Source of the DNA: Oxalobacteraceae bacterium
Lineage (GTDB): Bacteria > Pseudomonadota > Gammaproteobacteria > Burkholderiales > Burkholderiaceae_D
Direction: 5' to 3'
Length of the DNA stretch: 64,000 nucleotides
NCBI GenBank assembly: GCA_947374865.1
Contig: CANCDR010000001.1
Span: 434,001-498,000 of the forward strand
Of this stretch, positions 54,910-63,625 are shown piece by piece. The first letter of the stretch is position 1. Every line of letters begins with the position of its first letter. The notes below the pieces were generated by a model. It was not told where the DNA came from, did no database searches, and saw nothing but the letters and a program-made list of their open reading frames with translations. The position numbers and the translations under genes were made by a program.

Positions 54910-57060
54910 TCATTTGTCATTGGCAAGTCGATAAACCAACTCGGTTTGTCGACTTGCATCGGCGCTCACCGCCGACTCAAAAGCTGCGCCATCCAGGTAC
55001 CAGCCCAGACTATCGGCCATGCCCTGGCCAATCACTTCACGCACCTTGGTGTCCCGCGCAGCAAGCTGGATCGCAGCGCGTAAAGCTTGGGCGATGGGTT
55101 CCGGCGTACCGGCTGGCATAAACAGTCCGCTCCAGCTAAAGAATTCACCCGACAATCCTGCTTGCTTCATGCTCGGCAGCTCCGGCAGATAGCCCAGACG
55201 CGCATTTCCGGTATGGACCAGTGCCCGCAGCTTACCTGATTTCAAATAGGGCATCGCCGAGCTCGGATCGGTGAACATGGCGCTGACATGTCCGTTCAAA
55301 AGATCACTCAACGCAGGTGCCGTTCCTTTGTAAGGCACATGCGTTAATTTGAGGTTCAGCGCTTGCGACAAAACCCCCATCGCCAAATGGCTTGTGCCGT
55401 AATTACCGCTGGAAGCAAAAAGAATATTTTGCGGCAGTCGTCGCACATCCCCCAAAAAATTCTGCATATTTTGCCACGGAGACTCGGCCTTCACGAGCAG
55501 CACTGTGGGCTGATAATGAAGACGCGCAAGTGGACGCAGATCGGTCAGTTTGAATTTAGCCTGCGAACCACCGAGTGCCTCAACGGCCATCGCCTGCACC
55601 ATCGCGGAGGTGGCCATCAGTAAGGTGTAGCCATCGGGCTTGGCACTGGCGACATTACTCGCACCGATCAGCGAACCGGCGCCTGCCGAATTAATGATGA
55701 CGACCGGCTGGCCTAATTCGCGCGACATCACCGGCGAGATGGTTCTGGCAATGACGTCGGTCAAGCCGCCAGATGGAAATGGCACGACGATCGATATTGG
55801 CTGGCTTGGCCAGCCGTTCAATTTTCCGACAGGAGAAGGCATGCTTGCTGTACTCACTAGCGGTGGATTGAGATTCAATGCAGCTGGCGGCGCGACTCGG
55901 AGAGATGGCGTATTCGACGTTGTATTTGCTGTATTACTCGGCGTGATGTTCGGCTGTGCTGCCAAGGAGGCGCCCACCGCTGCGCTGGATGCACTCGGTG
56001 CACTCGGTACATTCACTAAGGCCCGCTGCGCAGCCTCCTCACGCAGCTTTTGCTGACGCATTTTTGCCAGCGCAGCGTAACGACCGTTAGCGTAAGCCTT
56101 GAAGTAGTCATCAAAGATCGCGAGACTACGACTATCCTTGATGCCGTCCCAATACGCGTCTTCGATTTCTTCGGCGGACCTGGCGCGTGTGGGCATCACT
56201 GCCTGCGTTGCGGGTGGTGCGACTTGCACCGTAGTCGGTCCGAAGAAATAAAAATTGCCGCGTAAATCGTTGACGATCGACGGCCGCTGCGCATGATTTT
56301 CGCGTTTGGCGATATCGTCGACGCGTTCTTTGACCTGCTCCATGGCGTTGCGTACTTCCAGTCCGGGTTGCTGCAAAACTTTTGCCAGCTCCCAGCTGAA
56401 CAAGCCATTTTTAATCGTCCCGCCAGGCACACCGTCCAGCGCCTTTTGATTACGCCCGGCAGACATCACGATCACCTGGCCGGTAGCCGGCTCCGGCGGC
56501 AGCAGACCACGGGTAGCGCCAATGCTGCGTTCGCCCTGCTTGGGAAAGGGGTTATCGCGACAGGCATCGATCACCAGCATGGCAAAACGGGCGTCACGCA
56601 AAGCGTCCTGCACATCGACTAAGGCGATCGCATCGCGCTCGATCTGTTTATCGCTTTGATTGGTAATTTCAACAGGAAGCAGTAATTGATTTGCGCCGAT
56701 CTGCACCCCATGGCCGGCAAAGAAAAAGACCACCTCATCGCCTTTATTGATGCGCCCTTTAAAGGTATCGACCGCATTCCAGAAACCACCACGATCAAGG
56801 TCGCTGACCAGGGTAACCTCGAAGTTCGCTTTCTTGAGTACAGCCGCGAGCAGGCGGGCATCGTTTTTAGCATTTTTTAACGGCTCCACATTGCGATAGG
56901 CATCGTTACCGATCAGCAGCGCGAGTCGTTTGGTGTTCTGCGCCTGACACGCCGATGTGAGTCCTGTCATCAGGGTCATGACAGCGGCGAGCGTGAGCAG
57001 GCAATTTCGCAAAGAAATTCGTACAGAAATTCTCAAGGAAGCCTCTTTGAAAAACATCAT
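54910..57060 (-). CDS. Caspase-like protease fused to a Bug/TctC solute-binding domain
   Basis: A 716-residue secreted protein. A hydrophobic segment at 20-40 (LLTLAAVMTLMTGLTSA) acts as signal. Residues 43-272 are a peptidase C14 (caspase-like) fold with FFFAGHGVQ (His117) and VIDACRDNPF (Cys167), so the dyad is intact. An extension at 296-340 (AYWDGIKDSRSLAIFDDYFKAY) common after bacterial caspase domains leads to a Ser/Pro/Asn-rich linker. Residues 416-716 are a whole Bug (TctC) receptor: PISIVVPFPSGGLTDVIAR, GAGSLIGASNVA, PDGYTLLMATS, YKGTAPALSDLLNGHVSAMF and LFMPAGTPEPI. Bug proteins bind carboxylates. I know of no described protein with this pairing. A TTG at 57036 with AAGAGG upstream is an alternative start. 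The second caspase gene lies 50 bases upstream. Confidence 0.93.
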   Translation of the reverse strand: MMFFKEASLRISVRISLRNCLLTLAAVMTLMTGLTSACQAQNTKRLALLIGNDAYRNVEPLKNAKNDARLLAAVLKKANFEVTLVSDLDRGGFWNAVDTFKGRINKGDEVVFFFAGHGVQIGANQLLLPVEITNQSDKQIERDAIALVDVQDALRDARFAMLVIDACRDNPFPKQGERSIGATRGLLPPEPATGQVIVMSAGRNQKALDGVPGGTIKNGLFSWELAKVLQQPGLEVRNAMEQVKERVDDIAKRENHAQRPSIVNDLRGNFYFFGPTTVQVAPPATQAVMPTRARSAEEIEDAYWDGIKDSRSLAIFDDYFKAYANGRYAALAKMRQQKLREEAAQRALVNVPSAPSASSAAVGASLAAQPNITPSNTANTTSNTPSLRVAPPAALNLNPPLVSTASMPSPVGKLNGWPSQPISIVVPFPSGGLTDVIARTISPVMSRELGQPVVIINSAGAGSLIGASNVASAKPDGYTLLMATSAMVQAMAVEALGGSQAKFKLTDLRPLARLHYQPTVLLVKAESPWQNMQNFLGDVRRLPQNILFASSGNYGTSHLAMGVLSQALNLKLTHVPYKGTAPALSDLLNGHVSAMFTDPSSAMPYLKSGKLRALVHTGNARLGYLPELPSMKQAGLSGEFFSWSGLFMPAGTPEPIAQALRAAIQLAARDTKVREVIGQGMADSLGWYLDGAAFESAVSADASRQTELVYRLANDK

Positions 57061-57110
57061 CAGAGTCCGTTTTTTAATGATGCGGATAATGTGTCGAGAA
57101 CTTGTCGCGA

Positions 57111-58307
57111 CTACTGCGGCTTATCCAGGGATTGCAGCTTTGCTCTGGCACTGAGGTTACCCAGCTCGGCCGCCATGCGATACCAGCGAATTGCTTCTGC
57201 CTGATTTTTTGGCACGCCAAAACCGAATTCGTAGCGAACGGCCATTTTTAGCTGCGCACTGGCTGAGCCATTTTCGGCGGCTTCCTGGAACTCACGTATT
57301 GCCTCAACAAAGTTACCGGCCTTTTCAAATTGCAGACCGCGTTGATAGGCTTCCGTGGCCAAGGCATTGGGGGGATTATTATTGGCGGTGTTGATCGAGG
57401 GTGCTGATGCTGGTGCTGGTGCTGATGCTGGTGCTGGTGCTGGTGCCGGTACTGTCTGAGCAAGGACGCTGGGAGGCTGCGCCACACTCCCAGCCATCGG
57501 CGGGAAAAAATAAAAATTACCCCGTGCTTCGTTGTAGAGCGCCGGCCGCTGTTCATGTTCGACCGAACGCGCCAGCGCCTCGACAGAGTCTTGCACCTCC
57601 CGCACCAGATCTTCAATCCGCAGACCGGGGCGCTTGATACGACTAATCACTTCACGCGTAAAAACACCATTCGGATTTTGATCTGCATCACCCAGACTAT
57701 CGAGCGCCTCCTGTCCCCTGCTGGCCGAAAAAACCACCATTTGCCCCTTGGGCGGTTCAACAGAACTTAAGCCTTTTGAAATGCTCAAATTACGTTTATT
57801 TTTACCCGCCAGTATATTGACGCGGCAGGCATCGACCATCACCAGTGAGAACATTGCCTTGGCTTCGTTCAGGCGATCCATCATATCTTGCAGTGCGTAG
57901 GAGGTTTTCTCGATGATCGTGTCGGACTTGGGATCTTGATCAAAATCGACAGGGATGAGGTAATTACCGGACTTCGTTTGCACGCCATGACCTGCATAAA
58001 ATACGACCACATGGTCACCGCCAGAAATTTTACCGGAGAAGTTTTCCACCGCCGTCACCATCCCGCGATAGTTCAAATCCTGATGCAGCGAGACTTCGAA
58101 TCCAGCAGCCTTGAGCTCCCGGCTCATGGCACTGGCATCATTGACTGCGGCTTTGAGTTTAGTGAAATTTTGGTAGTCGTTATTACCGATCACGAGAGCC
58201 AGCCGTTTGCCGCCCTGCTCCTGCGCAGCAGCAGAAAATGTGCACAGACAAAGAATACAGGCAAAAAAAAGCGACCAAGAAAATTGTATTTTTTTATACG
58301 GACTCAA
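57111..58307 (-). CDS. Caspase-like protease with C-terminal Sel1 repeats
   Basis: A 398-residue secreted protein; the signal peptide is residues 8-28 (ending SAAAQ). The peptidase C14 domain covers about 35-265 with VVFYAGHGVQ (His107) and VMVDACRVNI (Cys161), so the dyad is complete. A low-complexity Pro/Ala/Ser stretch at 287-303 links to Sel1/TPR-like repeats at 317-386 (AYQRGLQFEKAGNFVEAIREFQEAAENGSASAQLK, YEFGFGVPKNQAEAIRWYRMAAELGNLSARAK). These repeats usually bind protein partners. It shares the caspase domain architecture with the downstream fusion protein, 50 bases on, likely co-transcribed. The periplasmic targets are unknown. Confidence 0.93.
   Translation of the reverse strand: MSPYKKIQFSWSLFFACILCLCTFSAAAQEQGGKRLALVIGNNDYQNFTKLKAAVNDASAMSRELKAAGFEVSLHQDLNYRGMVTAVENFSGKISGGDHVVVFYAGHGVQTKSGNYLIPVDFDQDPKSDTIIEKTSYALQDMMDRLNEAKAMFSLVMVDACRVNILAGKNKRNLSISKGLSSVEPPKGQMVVFSASRGQEALDSLGDADQNPNGVFTREVISRIKRPGLRIEDLVREVQDSVEALARSVEHEQRPALYNEARGNFYFFPPMAGSVAQPPSVLAQTVPAPAPAPASAPAPASAPSINTANNNPPNALATEAYQRGLQFEKAGNFVEAIREFQEAAENGSASAQLKMAVRYEFGFGVPKNQAEAIRWYRMAAELGNLSARAKLQSLDKPQ
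57388..57450 (-). repeat. GCT/GGT-rich in-frame codon repeat in the caspase gene
   Basis: A run of three-base units (GCTGGT, GCTGAT variants) encodes the Pro-Ala-Pro-Ala-Ser-Ala segment of the linker, with near repeats of about 18 bases. It is length-variable by slippage without frameshift. Confidence 0.75.
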
Positions 58308-58430
58308 AAGCGCGCTCCAAATCTTGTAAGAAAATTCATGGTTCCCATTGCAAGATTGAGGGTATAGCAGGACGCGACAGTAGGCAATATCCTTCTGACA
58401 CCTATTATTATTTTTAAAAGTGCGAGAAAA

Positions 58431-59777
58431 TTAATCATTCGCCATCTTGCGATGCAAGCGCTGCATCGTCATCCAGACACCCAGCCCGATCAATGGTACC
58501 AAAAGACCGGTCGCCAGTTCAGGGTTCAAGGCCACACCAGCCGCCTTGATCGCTTTACAGGCATAGTTGACCAAACCCGCCAGATAGTAACTGATCGCGA
58601 CGACCGACAGTCCTTCGACGGCCTGCTGTAGTCGCAGCTGCTGCGCTACCCGCGCATTCATGGATTGCAGAATTTTGCGATTTTGCTGCTCTTGTACGAT
58701 ACCGACCCGGGTGCGCAGCAGATCATTGGTATTGGCGATCCGTACCGCCAGTGCCTGCTGCCGACGCGCTGTGGCAGTGCAGGTATTCATGGCTGGCTGC
58801 AAACGCCGTTCCATGAATTCGCCGACCGTTGGTACGCCGCCAATTTGCACTTCACGTAATTCTTCGATGCGCGTATGCACAAGATTAAAGTAGGCTTGTG
58901 CGGCGGCAAAGCGGTAACTGTTATCGAGCGATAGTCGTTCAACTCGTGCGGCTAATTCCGTAATCTGGCGCAGCAGGGCCTGCTCTTCGTCGGCGTCGTG
59001 CGTGGCCAGATCGGCCCGTTCACGGTGCTGATCAACCATGGCGACGGTCAAGGTCGCCAGTTCTGCCTCAATACCATTCAGGATTGGCGTTGCCTGCTGC
59101 GCGTAGGGCAGGCCGAGCAAGGCCATCATGCGATAGGTTTCGATTTCCAGCAGGCGCTGCACCAACCGGCCGGATTGCTGATGATGCAAGGCGAGATCGC
59201 GCACCACAAAACGACTGAAGCCATCCGCATGGATGAGAAAATCGGTGCAGATTTCCGCACCTTGTAAAACCTGACTGCCGACTAACATATTGGCGCCAAA
59301 AACCCGCTGCATCGACGCCTCGAAAGGATCCGTGCTGCTGTCGGCCGGTTGCAGCACGACATGTGCGGCGACCATGATCTTACCTTCCAGTCCGCGTAGC
59401 CAATCCTGTGGCAGATCGCGCAGCGGGACCCGGTCGAACAGCTTGGCATCGACAGGTTTGACCTCATCACGAGCAGCGAAGGTAAACGTAGCGAATTCGG
59501 TATGACACTCCCATTTCAAACGAAAACGTCCAAAGTCATGATAAAAATACTTTGCCTCAGGCGCTGGCGCGGTCACCGCAAAATGCTGACAAAAAGCGAC
59601 CAGCGTTGTGTGCTGAAAGCTCGGCGCATCGTTTTTGCCCTGCAGTTCAGGACGCGCATACACCGCCAGATGGGTCAGGCTTTGTGCCCCTTCAAGACGT
59701 AGAAAGGGGCGCGAATGCACTTCGGCGGCGAGCGGTACGCGCTGCGGGTGACTCAGATTTGCGGTGGCCATGGGCAT
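58431..59777 (-). CDS. DUF3422 family protein
   Basis: A 448-residue protein of the proteobacterial DUF3422 family. The N-terminus reads LAAEVHSRPFLRLEGAQSLTHLAVYA, typical of the family, and FGRFRLKWECHTEFATFTF follows. A helical coiled region covers about 230-370 (RIEELREVQIGGVPTVGEFMERRLQPAMNTCTATARRQ). Two hydrophobic segments near the C-terminus (VVAISYYLAGLVNYAC and PLIGLGVWMTM) suggest an inner-membrane anchor. Function is not established. It is transcribed leftward and divergent from the helicase gene. Confidence 0.9.
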   Translation of the reverse strand: MPMATANLSHPQRVPLAAEVHSRPFLRLEGAQSLTHLAVYARPELQGKNDAPSFQHTTLVAFCQHFAVTAPAPEAKYFYHDFGRFRLKWECHTEFATFTFAARDEVKPVDAKLFDRVPLRDLPQDWLRGLEGKIMVAAHVVLQPADSSTDPFEASMQRVFGANMLVGSQVLQGAEICTDFLIHADGFSRFVVRDLALHHQQSGRLVQRLLEIETYRMMALLGLPYAQQATPILNGIEAELATLTVAMVDQHRERADLATHDADEEQALLRQITELAARVERLSLDNSYRFAAAQAYFNLVHTRIEELREVQIGGVPTVGEFMERRLQPAMNTCTATARRQQALAVRIANTNDLLRTRVGIVQEQQNRKILQSMNARVAQQLRLQQAVEGLSVVAISYYLAGLVNYACKAIKAAGVALNPELATGLLVPLIGLGVWMTMQRLHRKMAND

Positions 59778-59915
59778 ATGATTTGAATAACTAGGGAGGT
59801 GTCAAATCATAGCATTGCCTGACTCCGCCCACGCCATATCCCTATAGCCGCCACAAAAGAGTAAACTAGCGGTCTTTCGCAGTCCGCGATCCCAACATTC
59901 CCCGAAATTCACCAC

Positions 59916-62459
59916 ATGTCCAATACGACCGAGCAGCCTATCGCGCTTTTTTCCGATCTTCACCTCAGTGAGCCGCTGCTGCGTGTGCTCAAGGAAGTCG
60001 GCTACGAGTCGCCCTCGCCGATTCAGGCCGCGACCATCCCCCTACTGCTGGCGAATCGCGACGTGCTGGGTCAGGCACAGACCGGTACCGGCAAGACTGC
60101 CGCCTTTGCCCTGCCCATCCTCTCGCGTCTGGATATTCGGCAGACTGCGCCGCAGGCATTGGTGCTGGCACCGACCCGCGAACTGGCGATTCAGGTCGCT
60201 GAGGCATTTCAGCGCTACGCGACCCACATAAACGGCTTTCATGTGCTGCCTATTTACGGCGGCCAGAGCTATGGTCCGCAGCTCTCAGCTCTGCGTCGTG
60301 GCGTGCATGTCGTGGTGGGCACACCGGGTCGGGTGATCGATCATCTCGAAAAAGGCTCGCTCGATCTTTCGCAGATCAAGACCTTAGTGCTGGATGAAGC
60401 CGATGAAATGCTGCGCATGGGCTTTATCGACGATGTCGAAATGATCCTGCAAAAAACGCCGGCCGACCGGCAGACCGCGCTGTTTTCCGCCACCATGCCG
60501 TCGGTGATCAAGCGGATTGCCCAGACCTATTTGCGCAAACCCGCTGAAGTCACCGTCGCCGCCAAAACCGGTACCGCAGATAACATCACCCAGCGTTACT
60601 GGCTGGTCAGCGGCATGCATAAGCTGGACGCCTTAACGCGTATTCTTGAAGCCGAAAATTTTGACGGCATGATCATTTTTTCGCGCACCAAAATGGGCAC
60701 CGAAGAACTGGCCAGCAAACTGCAGGCACGCGGATTTTCTGCGGCGGCGATCAATGGCGACATCAATCAGCAGCAGCGCGAAAAAACCATCCAGCAGCTC
60801 AAAGACGGCCGCATCGATATTCTGGTCGCCACCGACGTTGCCGCGCGCGGACTCGACGTTGAACGCATCAGCCATGTGATTAATTACGATGTGCCGCATG
60901 ATCCGGAATCCTATACCCACCGGATTGGCCGTACCGGTCGCGCCGGTCGCAGTGGTGAAGCGATCCTGTTCATCACACCGCGTGAAAAAAATCTGCTCAA
61001 GGCGATCGAACGCGCCACGCGCCAGCCGATCAGTCCGCTGACACTGCCGACGATTCAGGCGGTCAATGATGTCCGGATTGCCCGATTCAAGGATCAGATC
61101 ACCGAAACGCTGGCTGCAGGCGGACTGGAAATTTTCCAGTCGCTGATCGAAGACGTCGAACGGGAACAGAACGTGCCGGCCATCGAGATCGCCGCTGCAC
61201 TGGCAAAAATGGCCCGCGGCGATGTCCCGCTGCTGCTCGATAAATCCAAGCCTGAGCCGCGCAGTACAAGCTCATGGTCGGACGAACGGCCGGCGCGTAG
61301 TTTTGAGCGCAATGAACGCGCAGATCGTCCGGAGCGTAGTTTCGAGCGTAGTTTCGAGCGCAATGAACGTAGCTTCGACCGTAACGACCGCAGTTTTGAG
61401 CGCAATGAGCGTCCAGCCTTCCCTAAAAAGGAACGCATCATGCGTCCGGCCGATGCCGGCATGACCACCTATCGCATCGAGGTCGGCTACGCGCATGGCG
61501 TCAAACCAGGCAATATCGTCGGCGCGATTGCCAACGAAGCGCAGCTCGATTCCAAGTTCATCGGCCGGATTGAAATCTACGATGATTACAGCGTCCTTGA
61601 TCTGCCCGACAGCCTGCCGCAAGACATGCTCGATCATTTGAAATCCGTGCGGGTCGCTGGTCAGAGTCTGGCCATCAGCCGCGATGCTGGTTCTGGTTCT
61701 GGTGCGGGTGCAGGTTCAGGTGCCCCCGCTGCGCAGTTCGCTTCCGGCGCGCCAGCTAAATTCGCCAAACCGGTCAGCGCCGCAAAAGCGGCACCGAGCG
61801 TCCAACCCGCACCGGCAGCAAAAGCCATACCCAAAGGCGAGACGCCTTCGCCGCTGGCAGTCGTTAAGGCCGCCATTGAAGCCAGCGTCATGGCAGAACA
61901 CGCTGGTGAAAAATTGGTCGCCAAAGAACCGCTGGATAAATTTGAGCAAAAGCGCGCCGCGACCAAAGCTTTAGCCGAGCGCCCTGTCGCGCCGCCCAAG
62001 GAAGAAAAAGAACGCGCGGATCGCAAAGTCAAAGCGGGCGCCATCCCCATGCAGGCCTACCGGATTGAAGTCGGCAATACGCACGGCGTCAAACCGGCCA
62101 ATATCGTCGGCGCCATCGCCAACGAAGCAAGTCTGGAAGCCAAGCATATCGGCCGCATTTCGATTTTTGATACCCACAGCCTGATCGATCTGCCGGACGG
62201 CATGCCGAATGAATTGCTCACGCACCTCAAATCAGTCTGGGTTGCCGGGCAGCAGCTCAACATTACCAAGAGCGATGAAAGCCCGATGCAGCCCGATCCC
62301 AAGGTGGTGCAAAAGACCGGCGGGAATCGGCGTGTGGAAGAAAAAAATACCGGTAACAAGCCGCCATTTAAACCCAAGGCTACTGGTAAATTTGCGGAGA
62401 AATCCGCGACCAAGCCCGGCGCAAAACCGTTTGTCAAAGCAAAGCCGAAAACAGTTTAA
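59916..62459 (+). CDS. deaD: DEAD-box RNA helicase with two DbpA-type RNA-binding domains
   Basis: An 847-residue DeaD/CsdA-like helicase. The Q motif (PSPIQAATIP), Walker A AQTGTGKT, DEAD in VLDEADEML, SAT in FSATMP, and HRIGRTGRAGR complete the core within about 390 residues. A low-complexity stretch near 460-500 repeats SFERNER-type units. Two DbpA RNA-binding domains follow: the first at about 516-590 (TYRIEVGYAHGVKPGNIVGAIANEA), the second at about 712-787 (AYRIEVGNTHGVKPANIVGAIANEA), separated by an Ala/Pro linker. The family normally has one DbpA domain, so this is a duplication. The tail is Lys/Pro-rich. It supports ribosome assembly and mRNA unwinding at low temperature in relatives. 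It overlaps the convergent permease gene by four bases. Confidence 0.94.
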   Translation: MSNTTEQPIALFSDLHLSEPLLRVLKEVGYESPSPIQAATIPLLLANRDVLGQAQTGTGKTAAFALPILSRLDIRQTAPQALVLAPTRELAIQVAEAFQRYATHINGFHVLPIYGGQSYGPQLSALRRGVHVVVGTPGRVIDHLEKGSLDLSQIKTLVLDEADEMLRMGFIDDVEMILQKTPADRQTALFSATMPSVIKRIAQTYLRKPAEVTVAAKTGTADNITQRYWLVSGMHKLDALTRILEAENFDGMIIFSRTKMGTEELASKLQARGFSAAAINGDINQQQREKTIQQLKDGRIDILVATDVAARGLDVERISHVINYDVPHDPESYTHRIGRTGRAGRSGEAILFITPREKNLLKAIERATRQPISPLTLPTIQAVNDVRIARFKDQITETLAAGGLEIFQSLIEDVEREQNVPAIEIAAALAKMARGDVPLLLDKSKPEPRSTSSWSDERPARSFERNERADRPERSFERSFERNERSFDRNDRSFERNERPAFPKKERIMRPADAGMTTYRIEVGYAHGVKPGNIVGAIANEAQLDSKFIGRIEIYDDYSVLDLPDSLPQDMLDHLKSVRVAGQSLAISRDAGSGSGAGAGSGAPAAQFASGAPAKFAKPVSAAKAAPSVQPAPAAKAIPKGETPSPLAVVKAAIEASVMAEHAGEKLVAKEPLDKFEQKRAATKALAERPVAPPKEEKERADRKVKAGAIPMQAYRIEVGNTHGVKPANIVGAIANEASLEAKHIGRISIFDTHSLIDLPDGMPNELLTHLKSVWVAGQQLNITKSDESPMQPDPKVVQKTGGNRRVEEKNTGNKPPFKPKATGKFAEKSATKPGAKPFVKAKPKTV

Positions 62460-63625
62460 GCGGCCCGCAGGCAGTCGACGATCTTCATTCTGGCCGCACG
62501 CCAGGCCGGAATGAAGCCGCCGACAAAGCCCATGAAGAGCGAAAAAATCAGCGTCTTGAAAATAATCGCCGGCGTGAGTTTGAACTGAAATGCCAGCTCG
62601 CTGAAGGTCTGAAAATTGGTGGTGGAAATATCGACCACCTGCATCCACGATGCCGCAAACAGACCGATCAAACCACCGACAAACGCCAGCAGTAAAGACT
62701 CTAGCAGGAAAGCGATCAACACCGCACTGCTGCGAAATCCCAAGGCGCGCAAGGTACCGATTTCGCCCACCCGCTGGGCGACTGCGGCAAACATGGTGAT
62801 CATCGCGCCGACGACGGCACCGATAGAAAAAATCACCGACAGACTTAGCCCCAGAATACGAATGAAGGTCGACAGCGCTTCGCTTTGTTCGGCATAAAAG
62901 GTGATCTCTGGCTTGGCATCGATTTGCAGTCGCGGATCGGCCGCGATGTCGGTCAACATTCTCGGCAAGGCATCCTGTCCGGCCAGACGAAATACCATGG
63001 TCGAGTACGCATTGCGCCGAAAGGCCGCCATCATCTGTTCGGCATCGCCCCAAATTTCCGAATCAAATCCGGTCTTGCCCGAATCGAAGACCCCCACCAC
63101 CAGCCAGTCGCGCTGGGCAAAATGCAGCGTCTCACCCAAGCCGGTACCTCGAAAGCCTTTGGCAATGGCATGGCCGGCGATAATTTCCGAGGTGCCGGGT
63201 CGGAACATACGTCCTTCGGTGATCTGTACCTGCGGCCGCAGTTCGAGGCCGATCGCGGAAGTCCCGCGCACCGTCACATTGCTCGGTTTGCCGTTACTGC
63301 GTTTAGGCAGCGTATTGAGCACGACCGGCTCCTTGCTCACCAGGGGCTGACCGCGCAAATTAGTGGCAATACCGGAGAGGGATTCGATGATGGCTGCCTG
63401 ATCGCGCGTGATGCCGCTATTGATTTCAGCACCGGCGCCTTTGCGCAGCACCAGCACATTATCGGGCTGACCGGTCGCGATCAAAGTGGCGCGAATCCCT
63501 TCGCTCATCATCAACACCGTGGCAAATACAAATACCACCAGTGCCATGCCGCCGGCGGTGAGCAGGGTCGTTACGCGCCGCACCCACAAATTCCGCGCGA
63601 CATAAGAAAATGGAATCGCCTTCAT
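62456..63625 (-). CDS. ABC transporter permease (MacB/FtsX family)
   Basis: A 389-residue MacB/FtsX-fold permease. An N-terminal transmembrane segment (TTLLTAGGMALVVFVFATVLMMSEG) precedes a large periplasmic domain of about 200 residues. Three C-terminal hydrophobic segments follow, with IGTLRALGFRSSAVLIAFLLESLLLAFVGGLIGL as the typical coupling signature and ending FVGGFIPAWRAARMKIVDCLRA. This topology fits LolC/MacB-like mechanotransmission transporters. Its start codon overlaps the stop of the partner permease upstream by four bases. No ATPase gene is in the window; it is expected further left on the strand beyond 64000. Confidence 0.9.
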   Translation of the reverse strand: MKAIPFSYVARNLWVRRVTTLLTAGGMALVVFVFATVLMMSEGIRATLIATGQPDNVLVLRKGAGAEINSGITRDQAAIIESLSGIATNLRGQPLVSKEPVVLNTLPKRSNGKPSNVTVRGTSAIGLELRPQVQITEGRMFRPGTSEIIAGHAIAKGFRGTGLGETLHFAQRDWLVVGVFDSGKTGFDSEIWGDAEQMMAAFRRNAYSTMVFRLAGQDALPRMLTDIAADPRLQIDAKPEITFYAEQSEALSTFIRILGLSLSVIFSIGAVVGAMITMFAAVAQRVGEIGTLRALGFRSSAVLIAFLLESLLLAFVGGLIGLFAASWMQVVDISTTNFQTFSELAFQFKLTPAIIFKTLIFSLFMGFVGGFIPAWRAARMKIVDCLRAA

